A DNA stretch of 64,000 nt from Amaranthus tricolor (GCF_026212465.1 NC_080062.1:3193501-3257500); one strand, 5' to 3'. Shown: positions 47,560 through 60,654, numbered from the stretch's first letter. A program made the numbers and translations. Notes: generated by a model from the sequence alone, not told the origin.

Positions 47560-49887
47560 TCAAGTCGGCATTCGATCTAAAGCTTCGTAGACATGTCTCA
47601 TCGTTGGCCTTTTTTCAGGGCTGCTATGGACACAAGCCACAGCAATTTTCAGAACATGGATTATCTCGTCTTCCTTGTCCGCCTCCTGAGCTAAATACGG
47701 GTCTAAAACATCAGTAAAAGGCTTCTTATCGTCAATGCATTGCTGAATCCATTGAACGAGGTCCATTTCTGAGGTGCCCATTTGAACCAAAGCAGATTTT
47801 CCGGTTATCAATTCGAGTAAGATTACCCCATATGAGTAAACATCCCACTTTTGTGATGGTTTCACAGATTTAAGGGATTCCGGGGCTTGGTAGTAACAAT
47901 GTGCAATCGAAACAGGTACACTCCCGACTTCTAATGGTGCCGTTCCTGCTTGGTTTTGTGGGGTTTTATCAGATGTCATCCTACAGGATTTTAGTGTAGG
48001 AGTTCCCCCAGCAATGTTAGCAAGGCGCCCTAGTCCTAAATCAGCAATTTTAGGTTCCATCTCCTCTCCGAGCAGTATATTGCTTGAGCTTAAATCCCCA
48101 TGAACATATTTTTTTGGGCTGAATTCATGCAAGTACACTAAACCTCTAGCAATGCCTTTGGTTATTTGTACTCGGGTCGACCACGAAAGTGGAGCGAATG
48201 TGTCGATTCCCGGCTTCCCTATTGATAATATCACACAATAATCAATTAACATTAGCCAACAACAACACAACATTTCATTAACATAATGCCGAGTCCCACC
48301 TAGACGGGTTTAAAGATCAGATGTACGCAACCTTACCCTTGTTAGCGATAACAAAGAGGTTGTTTCTGATTGACCCTTGGTAACAAACATCTGCAATTTC
48401 ACATTAAGTGCAAATGAGTTGGATGCCTTACCATGTAAAGCATTGTCTAGGCTTCCATTAGGCACATAATCATATATAAGCAACTTCTCATCAATAGACC
48501 AATAATAAGCCCTTAACGTGACAATATTTGGATGCCTTAGCTTCCCAATTGCTTCAACCTCAATTTGAAATTCCTTAAACCTTTGGGAGTTTCCCTCACC
48601 TAATCTCCTCACAACCAAGGTAAGTCCATCTTCAAGCACTACTTTGTATACAATGCCAATCCCACTCTTCCCAAGCACGAAAGTGGACGCTTTAAGAAGT
48701 TCATCTAGATCAAACGCCACTTGAGAATCCAAAGGAACTAAATCATTTTGTTCAATGATCTCCGATAGCGTTTCGGACACTTCTTTTGTGAAGCAACACC
48801 ACTCCCCACTTTCCCTCCTTAGCTTATCATCATTGTTCTTACAAAGACAAACCCTAGTGTAACAATAAGACAACAACCACCCAATTAAGCAAATTCCAAC
48901 TATATCACTCACTACAATGGCTACTAAAGCACCCTTACTAAGCCCTTTCCCCTTATTCTTCCCACCAATGTTACTATTCCCTTGAGGTGAATGATCACTT
49001 GAGAAAGGGTCCGAAGACGGTGAGGCTAAAGAACCATTTGATGAACAAGGGTTCTTCAATGGAGGGCCACAAAGACCAGGGTTCCCTATAAATGCAGTTG
49101 GTCCTCTATTCATAAGGGCACCATTTTGTGGAATTGGCCCACTCAAATTGTTATAAGTTAGATCAATATAAACCTTCTCAGGAACCTCACCAAGACTCTC
49201 AGGGATTGTACCACTAAACAAGTTATGAGAAAAATCAACATTTCCTTGTAAATTAGACAAGTTCCCCAAATCATTAGGGATTGACCCATTAAACATATTG
49301 TAAGAAAGATCAAATTTCTCTAGGGATTTCAAAACCCTCCCAAACCCATTTGGTAGACTCCCAATAAAATTGTTGTGACTCAAAACAAGACTCTTTAACC
49401 TCTTACATTGAAGAATTGAAGAGGGTAAAGACCCATTAAAGGAATTTTGGGACAAATCCAAAATTCTTAGGAATTTAAGGTTCCCAATTTCATTAGGTAC
49501 ATGCCCATATAATGAATTACCAGAAAGAATTAGTTTTTGAATGCCTTGAGCTTGGAATAAATCAAGTGGTAAAGGGCCATAAAGACTATTATTCCTCAAA
49601 TTAACATGCACCAAATTAGAAAGATTACCAAAAGAAGAAGGAAAATTACCCACAAGTTTTTTCATAGGAATGCTAACAGAAGCAACTTTTTGATCTTTAC
49701 AAGTGATTCCATTCCATAAACATGGCATCTCATCAGATTTGTTCCAATTGCTTAAAGACCCAAATGGGTCTTGAATTATGGATTGTTTGAATGTAAGAAG
49801 TGCTAAACCTTCTTCATTTATGCAATTTACTAAAGATTTTGAGTTAAAGAGAAGAATAAGAATAACCCATGAATTGAAGTGATACAT
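47560..49887 (-). CDS. LRR receptor-like kinase, ZAR1-like, atypical kinase motifs
   Basis: Two exons: 49887-48432 and 48218-47560. The GT-AG intron of 213 bp splits a Gly codon in LHGK, and the product has 704 residues. It has a signal peptide (about 1-22), an LRR N-cap (24-64), about seven LRRs (68-255), a transmembrane helix (about 319-341) and a kinase-like domain from about 403. The [21 protein letters not shown] region and the position of the intron fit the ZAR1 (ZYGOTIC ARREST 1) group. Catalytic motifs are altered: VVRR in place of VAVK, HGD in place of HRD, and DLG in place of DFG. Such changes are common in this subfamily. Arabidopsis ZAR1 signals at the plasma membrane in zygote division with calmodulin and G-beta; the role here is inferred from similarity only. 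Confidence 0.92.
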
Positions 49888-49910
49888 TTTGCTAACTATT
49901 TGAAGGGTAG

Positions 49911-50096
49911 CTAGAAGAACATGGAGAAATTTGACTTAACTGAAAGAGAATGAGATGAGTTTATCAAAGAGTAGGCTTTGGGAGAGAAGAAAGTGAGAAA
50001 GGGTATTACAAGCATTGGGAAGATGGAATACTGTGAAGGAGGTAGAAGAACACATGAAAAGACCTGAGAGGAAAAGTTGAATGAAGGAGCACCCAT
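49911..50096 (-). CDS. Upstream ORF in ZAR1-like leader (61 codons)
   Basis: An ATG-started ORF that ends 23 bp before the main start at 49887. A TATATAAAGG box at about 50168-50177 on the minus strand predicts transcription starting near 50145, which would place this ORF in the mRNA leader. The peptide is Ser/Phe/Leu-rich and not recognised. It may lower translation of the receptor; it could also be chance. Confidence 0.4.
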   Translation of the reverse strand: MGAPSFNFSSQVFSCVLLPPSQYSIFPMLVIPFLTFFSPKAYSLINSSHSLSVKSNFSMFF

Positions 50097-50167
50097 TTTT
50101 CTACCGTTATTGAGGAATTCTCGCTAAATAACGGTAAATAAGGCTGATTTGTGAAGTTAATAAATTA

Positions 50168-50180
50168 CCTTTATATAGTA
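50168..50180 (-). promoter_or_regulatory. TATA box of ZAR1-like gene
   Basis: CTATATAAAGG on the minus strand, about 285 bp before the main ATG and 75 bp before the upstream ORF. Confidence 0.55.
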
Positions 50181-50199
50181 GAATTGATAAGGTGAAAGT

Positions 50200-52026
50200 T
50201 TGTGATTTTAATTTATCCTTTTAAATTTTATTTATTTTATTTATTTATTTTTTTATTTTTTTGGTGATTTATAAATCACGGTTATTGATTAATAATTATT
50301 TTTCAACATCATTGATTTTTTTCACAAGTGATGCTAATATGATTTTGGCATGATAATTTAGAAATTAAAGAGAATATAATAATTAAAGTGGTGAAGTTAT
50401 ATCTAAAAATAAAAATATAGGAGTAGTAAATTTATTAAAATAAATTAAAATATAAAATATAACAAATTAAAATACAAGAGAGGAGCAATCCTTTATTTCT
50501 CCAAAGTAATGCGACTAAAATTTCAATTTTATTTTTTAAAGTATGGTTTATGTATGATTATTTTTTTGTGGGGAATTAGAGTAGATAAAATTATTGATAA
50601 TATCGACGTTTATAGCTTGTAGGCTTTAATAAAATCGTAAATGTTATTAGTCGCTCTATAAACTAAAATCGTTAAAATTATCAGCTATTTTTTAATTATT
50701 TAATGTAAAATAAAAAATGTTCAAAAAGAGTATATAATATTATCTCATATAATTCAATCCAGCTCGACTCGGTTTGGCTTAGCGAGCGTATGCTTATGAC
50801 TTTACCCAAAGTGATTGAATGTTCGTATTATATTCCCTCAGGCCTCAGTTATTGTAAGTTGTCTGATTTGGTTTTTTATAGTAATACTATTTATTGATCT
50901 CTTTTAATTTATATTTTTCACTTTATCTGAACGTCAAAATATAGTTAAGTGAGTTTAAATTGTTTGATTCGTCTTAATGTAAATTTTATTAATATTAAAT
51001 TTTTATAGTTTTTAATCATGCACAATTAGAGATTTTTAAAATTAAATTAGTGCATTGGATAGTGTGCCGAAATTAAATGGTACAACTTAAACGTATGAAG
51101 GAAGTATAAACTAAGTTCATAATTTTTATACTCCGTACGTCACTGATAACGGATACTTGATTGTATAAACACTTGAAACAAAATTATTGTTAATCATCCA
51201 ATCAACTTAAAATTACTAACATTAATCGAGATTATATAAAATAAAACTGATTATATAAATATTTGATACAAAATCATTACAATAAATATATACTTCTATT
51301 ATGAGAACTAGTAGTATTTTTTAAAAATCGATGACAATGTAGTAAAAATATGAATTAGCTATCCATAAAAAAACAATTAAACACCATCTCCACTTAGTTG
51401 CAATGCAACTAGGACAAATAACTTGATAAAACAAGCTCTTAGGATCATAAATCATACGATTAATTAAAAGGATTGAAAATTTCAATGTGGTATCTTTACA
51501 AAGATTTACCGCATATAATTATTAAATTGTTTAATGTTTAATTGTTGTATTTATTAAACTAAATATCATACAATTGCTAAATGGATTTCTTTACAAAGAT
51601 TTGTCGCATGAAATAATCTAAATAGTTAATTGCTATTTTTATTAAACTAAATGAAATAAATTAAAGTTGATTATATTCTATTACATATGCCATAAATTAT
51701 ACAAAAAATTCAAAATACTAAAAAAGCACTCAATTTCTCTTTCTGAATAATTCAAAAGGAGAGATGGTATACTTTAAAGGGAAAGAAAAAAAAAATGAAC
51801 TTAAAAGATTGGATCATTCCATGTGATATTCTTCGAAAATGCCACATGAAATAATCAAATTTTTTAATTACTATATTTATCGAATAATCAAAACTGTTAA
51901 TTGCTATATTTATTAGGCTAAATAAGTTAAAGTTGATTTGATTCTATTACATGATATATAAAATATAAAAATTTCGATTAGTATAACATGTCTATCATCA
52001 AATTAGTATAGTATAATTATATTTTA
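50200..52026. other. AT-rich intergenic DNA
   Basis: A decayed Stowaway-like segment may lie at about 50830-51110 (TATTCCCTCAGGCCTCAG ... GTATGAAGGAAGTATA). Repeated ATTTACCGCATATAATTATT-like segments occur near 51505 and 51600. No gene seen. Confidence 0.4.
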
Positions 52027-52029
52027 ATT

Positions 52030-52031
<2 letters not shown>

Positions 52032-52076
<45 letters not shown>

Positions 52077-52088
52077 GAATAATAATAA

Positions 52089-52150
<62 letters not shown>
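52032..52150. repeat. Inverted microsatellite (AAT)n-(ATT)n
   Basis: About 58 bp of AAT repeats (one AAG interruption near 52075) meet, at a single C at 52090, about 60 bp of ATT repeats. The two arms are complementary and could form one long hairpin. Confidence 0.95.
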
Positions 52151-52153
<3 letters not shown>

Positions 52154-52159
52154 ATTTTT

Positions 52160-53170
52160 AATATGCAAATTTCAATCTAAAAACGATAATATTTTTTTAA
52201 AATCATAATAATTTTTTATATTTAAAAAAAAATTCATACATTGCATGAGATTTTATACTAGTACTATTAATTTTGAAGGAAAATGACAAATGACAAAAGT
52301 ATAAGAATCTTGCTATTAGATGACAAAAATAGTTTCCCTGTTAGTATATATCATTATGTATGCCTAATTTGGAATATAACATTTGATTGCAAATGTTAGT
52401 ATATGACTTTAAAAACATTTCAAATATAATATTTATTATGCATGCCTCATTTAAGTGTGAGTCTAATTAGCACAATTAAAAAAAATTGACTCTACATTAA
52501 TAGATGTTGTACTTATATAAAAATTGATATGTATTTTTTTAAATGTCTATAAGAATATATAATTGAACCAGATAAAGGAAAATTAAATTAAATTAATAAT
52601 ATAATAAGATGGTATTAATTAACTTAGAGTGTATAAATAATTGTAAAAAAAAAGTCTTTTTAAATTGATTTTTTGTGAATGTGGAGTAGTTTATCAGAAG
52701 TGTTAATTATGTATTAAAATTAGAAAAAAATATATTATATTAGTTTTGTAAGATATTTCCAACAAATCAAAAAGATTTAAATCAAATATTTGATTTATAT
52801 TACCCATGTTAGATATGTATATGATTTTTTTAATATGTTTAATTTGATTTACTTAAATAAATATTTACATTATACTCAATTAATAGAAAATTACTTTATT
52901 TTTTTATCCTAAAAAATTGTAAATTAATAAGATCTATTAACGTATTGATTACTCAATATTTTAAAAATGACTTTAAACACATGACCATCAAACTTCATAA
53001 ACTCAAATTACAAGTTTTAAATATTCAAGAATTACATTTGCGCATGAGTATTCATAAATGTTAAATTTCATAAAACCATGCATTACATGGGTATTGTACT
53101 AGTAAACTATAAAGCATTTAGATTTGTCATATTACTGTTTAACTTTATCATGTAGATATATTATATATTT
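52160..53170. other. AT-rich intergenic DNA
   Basis: Nothing recognised. Confidence 0.4.
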
Positions 53171-53174
53171 ATAG

Positions 53175-53560
53175 GCTAGAACTTATAAGAGATCGCCTCA
53201 AAAATAATAAAAAAAATTAATTTTGACTTAAAAAATATCTATTTTAATTTTAAAGTGATTAATTTAAATTCAAAATAAACTTTAATTAATGGATCAATTA
53301 AAATTAAAAATTATAATTTTGATTTAAAAGTGATTCAATTCCGACATTAAAATTACCATACTTACAAATTTGTAATCTTAAATGGATCAATTATTTTAAT
53401 GTCTTTAATTTCAATGCGAAAGTAATCAATTAAGATCTTAAAGTGATTATATAAAATGATCAATTAAATGATGAGTTTAATTTTAAAAGAAATTAATTTT
53501 GACCTTAAAATTATCAATTACTAATTGCACAGTAAGGCGGTTTCTCGCAAGACCTGTTGA
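53175..53560. mobile_element. Possible MITE with inverted GAGATCGCCT-type ends
   Basis: Left TTATAAGAGATCGCCTCAAA and right TAAGGCGGTTTCTCGCAAGAC are roughly inverted. The interior repeats TTTTAAAGTGATTAATT-like phrases several times. Borders uncertain. Confidence 0.35.
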
Positions 53561-53811
53561 TAATTATAAACAATTATTAAAGCATAGGCTATTTGTGAGA
53601 GCTTAGTAACATCTATCCATTGGATTTTTAATCAGCTGACAAATTAATGATTAATTGATATATTAAATATATTTTTTATAGTTACTTGGTGAATAATAAA
53701 TACATATAATACTATCGTAGGTGGGTAATTTACTCGGTGGGTAAACAAAGTTTTTCCATCTGTGATAGATGTCAATTAATCACCAAAAAAAATTTCAGCC
53801 TAAATATTAAT

Positions 53812-54060
53812 GACCTGTTTGGTAATTAATATTAAATGGTAAGAATAATAATGAAAAGTTGGTGTATTTTTAGTAGGAACATATCTTGACAAGTTTAATT
53901 TTTATGCTTATTGTCGTTAAATATTTTCATTTTCTTTACAAAATTCATTATAATACATTATCAATTGAAGACTTTGGTATTAAATGGTAATGGGAATTGT
54001 GAATAAAAAACTTTATAATCAAATATTCATTACCGTGGGAATGACATAGATAAGATCTCA
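53812..54060. mobile_element. Decayed Harbinger-like MITE
   Basis: Opens GACCTGTTTGGTAATTAATATTAAATGG and contains TTAAATGGTAATGGGAATTG and CATTACCGTGGGAATGA, resembling the element at 2695-2996. The right inverted repeat is not clear. Confidence 0.45.
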
Positions 54061-54452
54061 CTTGATTATATTCTAACATATAGATTAAGAATATAATTCA
54101 AATTAAAAGTGATTGATAAATAGTGTTCAAAAATCAAATGAAACAGTAATTATAAATAGAAGAAAGTATAAAATTTATACTACAAATTATTTTTATAGCC
54201 ACCAATTAGTATCGATAATGAAACCAATAATGATAAAATTGTTGTGTACTTAAAGTTGATTTGTAAGCGTAATGAGTGACCTTTTTCCCATAGTTTGGTT
54301 CAAAGACCAGCGAAGGGGTATTTACGATGCAAGCTGTTAATTGGGCCGGAATCGGATTAAAATATTAAATGGAATAGCGTGGATTAAAGCCCCTTTAAAT
54401 ATGACCTGCCTATCCCGTTTAAAAAATTCATCCAATGATTTTAATTTTAGTC

Positions 54453-54455
<3 letters not shown>

Positions 54456-54522
<67 letters not shown>
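54456..54522. repeat. (TA)n microsatellite, left of copia element
   Basis: About 67 bp of TA repeats that abut the left LTR directly. Confidence 0.9.
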
Positions 54523-54526
<4 letters not shown>

Positions 54527-55051
54527 ATGCGACAGCGGAAGCAAGTTCATCGAACAATAATGAAATAATAAGAAAATTCAATGCAAAATAAGAAATTGAC
54601 ATGAGAGATTTAACGTGGTTCACTATCAATGTGATAGTTACATCCACCGGCACCAAGATCAAATAATTTCTCTATGATTGCAAAGAATTAGAAGATGAAT
54701 CTCAATCACACTCACAAATTAATGGTTCTCTTGTGATCTCTCTTAATTTTGTGAATCATCATATATTAATCCTAAAATGGGAGTTTATATACTAATGCCC
54801 AATAAAAGGAAGTTATTACATAATAAACACAAAGTAATCGTCCCAAAAGACACCTCCCGTGAAAAGAAACCGCCATTTCACGAGCCGCGAAATGGAGACA
54901 GAACGCATTTCGCGCCCCGCGGACTGAGGCAGCAGCTTCTCCGTGCCCCGCGGATTGAGGCAGCAGCTTCTCCGCGCCCCGCGGACCTCCTCTTTGACCC
55001 ATACTCATCTTCTTCAATGGTGTTTGCTAGTTTGAGTCACCATTAACAACA
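54523..55051 (-). repeat. 3' LTR of the copia element
   Basis: 529 bp, TG...CA ends on the coding strand. It includes a GC-rich segment with three CGCGGGG-like units (about 54885-54990) and AACGTGGTTCAC. ORFs inside it are not genes. Confidence 0.9.
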
Positions 55052-55336
55052 ATCTCCACCTTGACGAAAACTCGTATTCAGCAAACGATCTCATCAACAC
55101 AAAGTGAACATATCTCAAGCCAAAACCCGATGTAAAGCTCATGCATAAGCCGTACATCCCGATAAGTCTTCAACCAAGACTCATCCCGACAAGTCTCCAA
55201 CCAAGACCTATCACATACTTGTCACCAAGTATAACAACTCATAATGTTTCACCTACATCACAAGCCCCGGGCAAGCTCTACCTTAAGGCCAACATGCCTA
55301 CAACAGGAGCTCCCTAACACCGCCCCTAAGGGCCTA

Positions 55337-58300
55337 CTACATCATATAGTAATCAATATTTAGCAAGTCCAAGCAATGTTTAAACTTACTAAATGGAACA
55401 GACTTAGTAAACAAATCAGCTGGGTTGTCAGCGGTCCCGATCTTCTTTACCTTTACCTTCTTGTCACTATGCAAGAAATGATACCTGACATCAATGTGCT
55501 TGGTCCGATCATGGTGTACTTGGTCTTTAGCTAAGCAAATGGCACTTAGACTATCACAATACACCGTAGAAAAATCCTGTGCGATACCCAGTTCACCTAC
55601 AAGGCCTTTGAGCCATATGGACTCCTTAGCTGCAGAAGTTAAAGCCATGTACTCAGCTTCAGTAGTAGACAACGTAACCGAAGACTGCAATGTAGATTTC
55701 CAACTAACCACATAACCACCCAAAGTAAACACATACCCGGTCACCGACCTCCTGGTATCCACATCAGCTGCATAATCAGAATCACTATATCTAGTTACCA
55801 AACACTCCTACATTCCCATACACAAGACCAATATCAGTTGTCCCTCTTAAATAACGAAAAATCCTTTTCACCCCCTACCAGTGCTCTCTCCCAGGTCGAG
55901 CCATGAACCTACTCACAACACTAACAGCGTGCGCAATATCCGGCCTAGTACAGACCATAGCATACATCAAACAACCAACAGCGTTGACATAAGGGACTCT
56001 AGACATATACGCCAACTTCTCCTCAGTTTGAGGTGACATAGACAAAAACAATTTGCAGCTCACAGATGTTGGTGTACTTATAGGCTTCGACTTCTCTATC
56101 CCAAAACGAGATAAAATCTTTTCGATGTAACTTTTCTGAGTCAAGAAAAGCTTACCTCTAGCTTGATCCCTATAGATCTCCATACCCAAAATCTTCTTAG
56201 TTGGACCCAAATCTTTCATGTCATATTCCGAGCTAAGCAACTCTTTAAGTCTAGCAACATCCGATTTATTCTTTGTGGCAACAAGCATGTCATCAACATA
56301 TAACAACAAATAAATCATGGAACCGTCATCCAACTTACTATGATACACACAACAATCATACGAGTTTCTATCAAAACCATGCGAAACAATAAAAGAATCA
56401 AACCTCTTGTACCACTGCCGAGGGGATTGCTTAAGTCCATACAACGATTTTAGCAATCTGCATGCATAGTGCTCTTTTCCTGGGATTTCGAATCCCTCGG
56501 GCTGCTTCATCAAAATCTCCTCCTCCAAATTGCCATGAAGGAAAGCCATCTTAACATCCAGCTACTCCAGCTCAAGGTCAAAATGTGCTACAATCGACAA
56601 TAGCACACGAATAGAAGTATGTCGAACCACTGGTGAGAATATCTCCACGAAGTCAACCCCTTCTACCTGACTGAACCCCTTTACAACTAGCCTAGCTTTA
56701 AAACGAACTTTCTCAGATTTAGATGATCCTTCTTTCTTCTTAAAAATCCACTTGCACCCTACAAACTTTCTCACCTCTGGTACCTTCACAAGTTCCCACA
56801 CTCTGTTCTTGTAAAGAGACTGCATCTCTTCACCCATTGCAGCAAGCCATTGCACCAACTCACTACAACGAATTGCTTGTTTATACGTGGCAGGTTCATA
56901 TGACTCTACATCATCAGCTACACTCAATGCATAACCTGTCAAATTCTCAACAAAGCAATTTCTTCCTTCCATCTCTTCAATCAACCTAACAGGCTAACTC
57001 GTCTAGGTCTCTCAAGAATGGTGTCAGATTAACTAGATGACCCCTGATTATACTGCTCCACCTCCTCCCCAGAGTTAGGAGAGGATGGAACAACCTCAGG
57101 TTCAGGATTACTCGGCACTAGAGCCTCAACATCATGATCAATAAATTGCACTCAAGGTAAATCAGCAATTGATGACTGATGTACCTCAAGTACTCCATCT
57201 GTCTGCAGCAAGTTCTGCCCTTCCTTTCCCAGATCAGAAGACTCCGAGCTCTTCTTGGAATACACGGTGCTCTCATCAAAAGTGACATCCCTACTAAGAA
57301 TGACCCGACCTTCCGAAGGTGAAAAGATCCTAAACCCTTTCACACCATCACCGTACCCAACAAAACACCCTTTCTTCGCTCGTGGATCCAGCTTACCCTC
57401 ACTAACATGATAATAAGCAACATAACCAAAGATCTTCAAGTTAAAGACACTAGGCAACTTACCACTCCAAATCTCAAATGGAATTCCGAAATCAATTCCC
57501 GAATGCGGACCCCTATTGATGATATAACAAGCTGTCATCACAGCTTCACTCCAATACCTCCTCCCAAGCCCTGCATTAGAGAGCATGCATCGAACTCTCT
57601 CAAGAAGTGTCTGATTAACCCGCTCTGCAACACTGTTCTGCTGTGGTGTCATGCTGACGGTATGATGCCGACCAATACCCTCATCTGCACAGAACTGATT
57701 AAACTCTTCTTTGCAAAACTCTAGCCCATTGTCTGTTCGTAGCTTCTTGATCTTCCTACCCTGTCGATTCTCCACCAAAGCTTTCCATTGCTTAAAAGCT
57801 TTGAAGGCCTCATCCTTTGACTTAAGCAACCTAAATCCATGTGTATCGGGATTTGTCATCTACAAATGACACAAAATAGCGGAAACCTCCCATACCTTCA
57901 ACCCTAGATGGACCCTAGCAATCTGAATGGATATAATCGAGCACTTGATCAGTAATGTGAGCACCCTTGTTGAACTTTGACCTGTGTTTCTTCCCAAACA
58001 TACAATGCTCACAAAATTCAAGGTTATAGAGGGTGTTCCTCTTGATACCTTTAAGTACCAACTCCGAACCTCGGTAAATGGACAACTCCCCATCCGAAAA
58101 CACTCCATTGTACCCCAAATCATCCAAGGTACCTAACGAAATCAGATTCTTCCCCAAAGCAGGGACATGCCGCACTCTAGTCAATGTCATCTTTCGCCCA
58201 TCACTAGTCCTCAATCTCATGGACCCAATACCCGTAATCTTACAAGGTGCGTTGTTACCTACAATAACATTACCCCCATTGCAAGACTCATACGTGTCAA

Positions 58301-59173
58301 ACCAATCTCGACGCGGACTCATATGGAACGAACACCCCGAATCTAGAACCCAATCATCAGAAAGATCCCCAGTCTTAGCAGAACTCACTAACGCCAAGTC
58401 TTCCTCCGAATTATAGTTCTCATTCGGTTTTTCTTCAACTACAGCAGCTTGGGACTTGCTCTTCCTCACCGGACAATTAACCCTAAAGTGACCCGGTTCC
58501 TTGCAGTAATAACAGGTCTTCCCCGCAGTCTTACCAAGTCCCTCATTGCCGTTTCCAGCACCCGACCCAGTATTGTTGCCCTTGTTAACCCCCTTTTTCT
58601 TTTTAAACTTCTCAGACTTAACAAACAACCCACTGCCACTCCCCGTTATCACCTATAACTTTCTGACGAAGTTCCCTAGTATGAAGTACTGCCTTCACTT
58701 CTTCTAAGGTCAGTGAGTCTTTACCAACAACAAAAGACTCAAGAAAAATCTCATAGCTAGACGGTAGAGACACAAGTAAAATCAACGCAGCATCCTCATC
58801 ATCTATTTTAATATCTAAGTTACGCAAATCTAGTAAAATAGAGTTAAGTTTTTCAAGATGTTCCCGTAAGGGAGTACCTGATTGCATTCGGAAGCTGAAC
58901 AACCGCTGCTTCAGCAATAATTTGTTGGTCAACGACTTAGTCATATACAATGACTCCAATTTCATCCATAGTTCCGCCGATGTAGCCTGATCAGCGACCT
59001 CCATGATGATATGATCATCCAAACTTAGCAAAATGGTAGAATGAGCCTTTTTCCTCCATTACTGCTAATTGCCCGTCAGTTAACTTGTCTTCCGACCCCC
59101 AGTAGTAATTTTTGAAGCCAACAGATGCCAGATTTGCTGTTGTTTCAACAAAGCCTTCATTTCTATTTGCCAT
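55337..59173 (-). pseudogene. Broken gag-pol of the copia element
   Basis: Gag begins near 59173 (MANRNEGFVE). Pieces in order: gag core (58618-59031, with ELWMKLESLYM), zinc knuckle CYYCKEPGHFRVNC, protease WVLDSGCSFHM (about 58350) and an integrase zinc motif remnant. Then come the integrase core with RTDNGLEF and NSVAERVNQTLLE (57152-57859), reverse transcriptase with KWIFKKK (56562-56984) and YVDD (55875-56549), and RNase H with SDSDYAADVDTRRS and DNPADLFTK (55337-55801). Breaks include a one-base length change near 59045, a stop near 58650, a frame loss or deletion near 58020-57860, a stop near 57000, a stop at 56562-56564 and breaks at 55802-55874. Not translatable as one protein. Confidence 0.92.
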
Positions 59174-59283
59174 ACCCCGAAGCTATTTTTCCGGTAAGTT
59201 TCTCGATTCTTATTGTAGAATCTCCAGTCATTGTTTCACTCAAAAACTCTCCAAGGACTTAAACCTGAGCTCTTGATGCCAAT

Positions 59284-59808
59284 TGTTATGCGACAGCGAA
59301 AGCAAGTTCGTCGAGCAATAATGAAACAATAAGAAAATTCAATGCAAAATAAGAAATTGACACGAGAGATTTAACGTGGTTCACTATCAATGTGATAGCT
59401 ACATCCACCGACACCAAGATCAAATAATTTCACTATGATCGCAAAGAATTACTAGATGAATCTCAATCACACTCACAAATTAATGGCTCTCTTGTGATCT
59501 CTCTCAATTTTTTGAATCATCATATATTAATCCTAAAATGGGAGTTTATATACTAATGCCCAATAAAAGGAAGTTATTACATAATAAACACAAAGTAATC
59601 GTCCCAAAAGACACCTCCCGTGAAAAGAAACCGCCATTTCACGAGCCGCGAAATGGAGACAGAACGCATTTCGCGCCCCGCGGACTGAGGCAGCAGCTTC
59701 TCCGTGCCCCGCGGATTGAGGCAGCAGCTTCTTCGCGCCCCGCGGACCTCCTCTTTGACCCATACTCATCTTCTTCAATGGTGTTTGCTAGTTTGAGTCA
59801 CCATTAAT

Positions 59809-59812
<4 letters not shown>
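59284..59812 (-). repeat. 5' LTR of the copia element
   Basis: 529 bp, about 97% identical to the left LTR. The differences are mostly transitions (for example GCGAAAGC for GCGGAAGC), as expected of aged, methylated repeats. Confidence 0.9.

Positions 59813-59904
<92 letters not shown>
59813..59904. repeat. (TA)n microsatellite, right of copia element
   Basis: About 92 bp of TA repeats continuous with the 5' LTR edge. With 54456-54522 it is one tract of at least 150 bp split by the element. Confidence 0.9.
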
Positions 59905-59906
<2 letters not shown>

Positions 59907-60650
59907 CATAATTTCGAATTTAAAAAAAAATGTGAAAATAGTTTCATGACTACCAAACTCAATAATGATCGGACCCAACCCTTTACTTCAAAATCCGTTA
60001 ATGACTTAATTTGTTATCAATGCCCACTTTAAAAGTAATTTGAACTTTAAACTGTTGGGTTGACAACGAACGAATCGAATCAGTTCAACAAACATAAAAA
60101 TATAAATATTTAAGCCAACTTATAAACTAGTATTATTGATTCCTCCTTTAAAAAAAACATCTCAACATAAATATAAGCCACATATATCTATATATCATAA
60201 TTGCAAGTACTTTTTCCATTTTATAATATTTATATGGGAAAATATATAGGAAAATATCACTATGCAAGTATTATGAAATATAAGTTGTCACGTAGTTCTA
60301 GTAATAAATTTCTGTGCTGCAGACAATCAGACGAGGTTGTTGATGTCACATTAAACATAGTATTTCGTAGTTTACGAATACTACGTAAGACTTGGATATC
60401 CTTAATTCATGACTAGATTATTCACCCTTCTACTACGTGGACTCTTTCACTTTTGGCATGTGTACTCTTTTCTTTTGCACTATTAACGGCAATTTTATTT
60501 TTATTATCCACTTCTACTTTCATTCAAATGTTCTAATAAATTTGTTATTAAGCTCGCATATAATAACTTTCGTAAAGTAGAAGAGTTGATTGGATGCAAA
60601 TTTGATGAGGTTCTATCCTAAAATCAATTGATATTGGGAGTAGTCCATCA
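59905..60650. other. AT-rich intergenic DNA
   Basis: Nothing recognised apart from short ORFs without family resemblance. Confidence 0.4.
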
Positions 60651-60654
60651 AGTA

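Larger units (their letters stand above)
54523..59812 (-). mobile_element. Ty1/copia LTR retrotransposon (TNT1-94/Tork-like), complete but inactive
   Basis: Two 529-bp LTRs (54523-55051 and 59284-59812) start TGTT and end AACA and differ at roughly 16 positions by eye (about 97% identity). The coding strand is minus, so the right LTR is the 5' LTR. Next to it is TTGGCATCAAGAGC, a decayed tRNA-Met primer site. Before the other LTR is AAGGTGGAGATTG, a polypurine tract. The order is gag, protease, integrase, reverse transcriptase, RNase H, as in copia. It lies inside a (TA)n tract, so the 5-bp target duplication cannot be told from the repeat. Confidence 0.93.

Noticed and set aside
54772..55046. 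ORFs of 81-89 residues on both strands, repeated at 59533-59807
   Set aside because: They lie inside the two LTRs of the copia element; duplication follows from LTR structure and the peptides resemble nothing.
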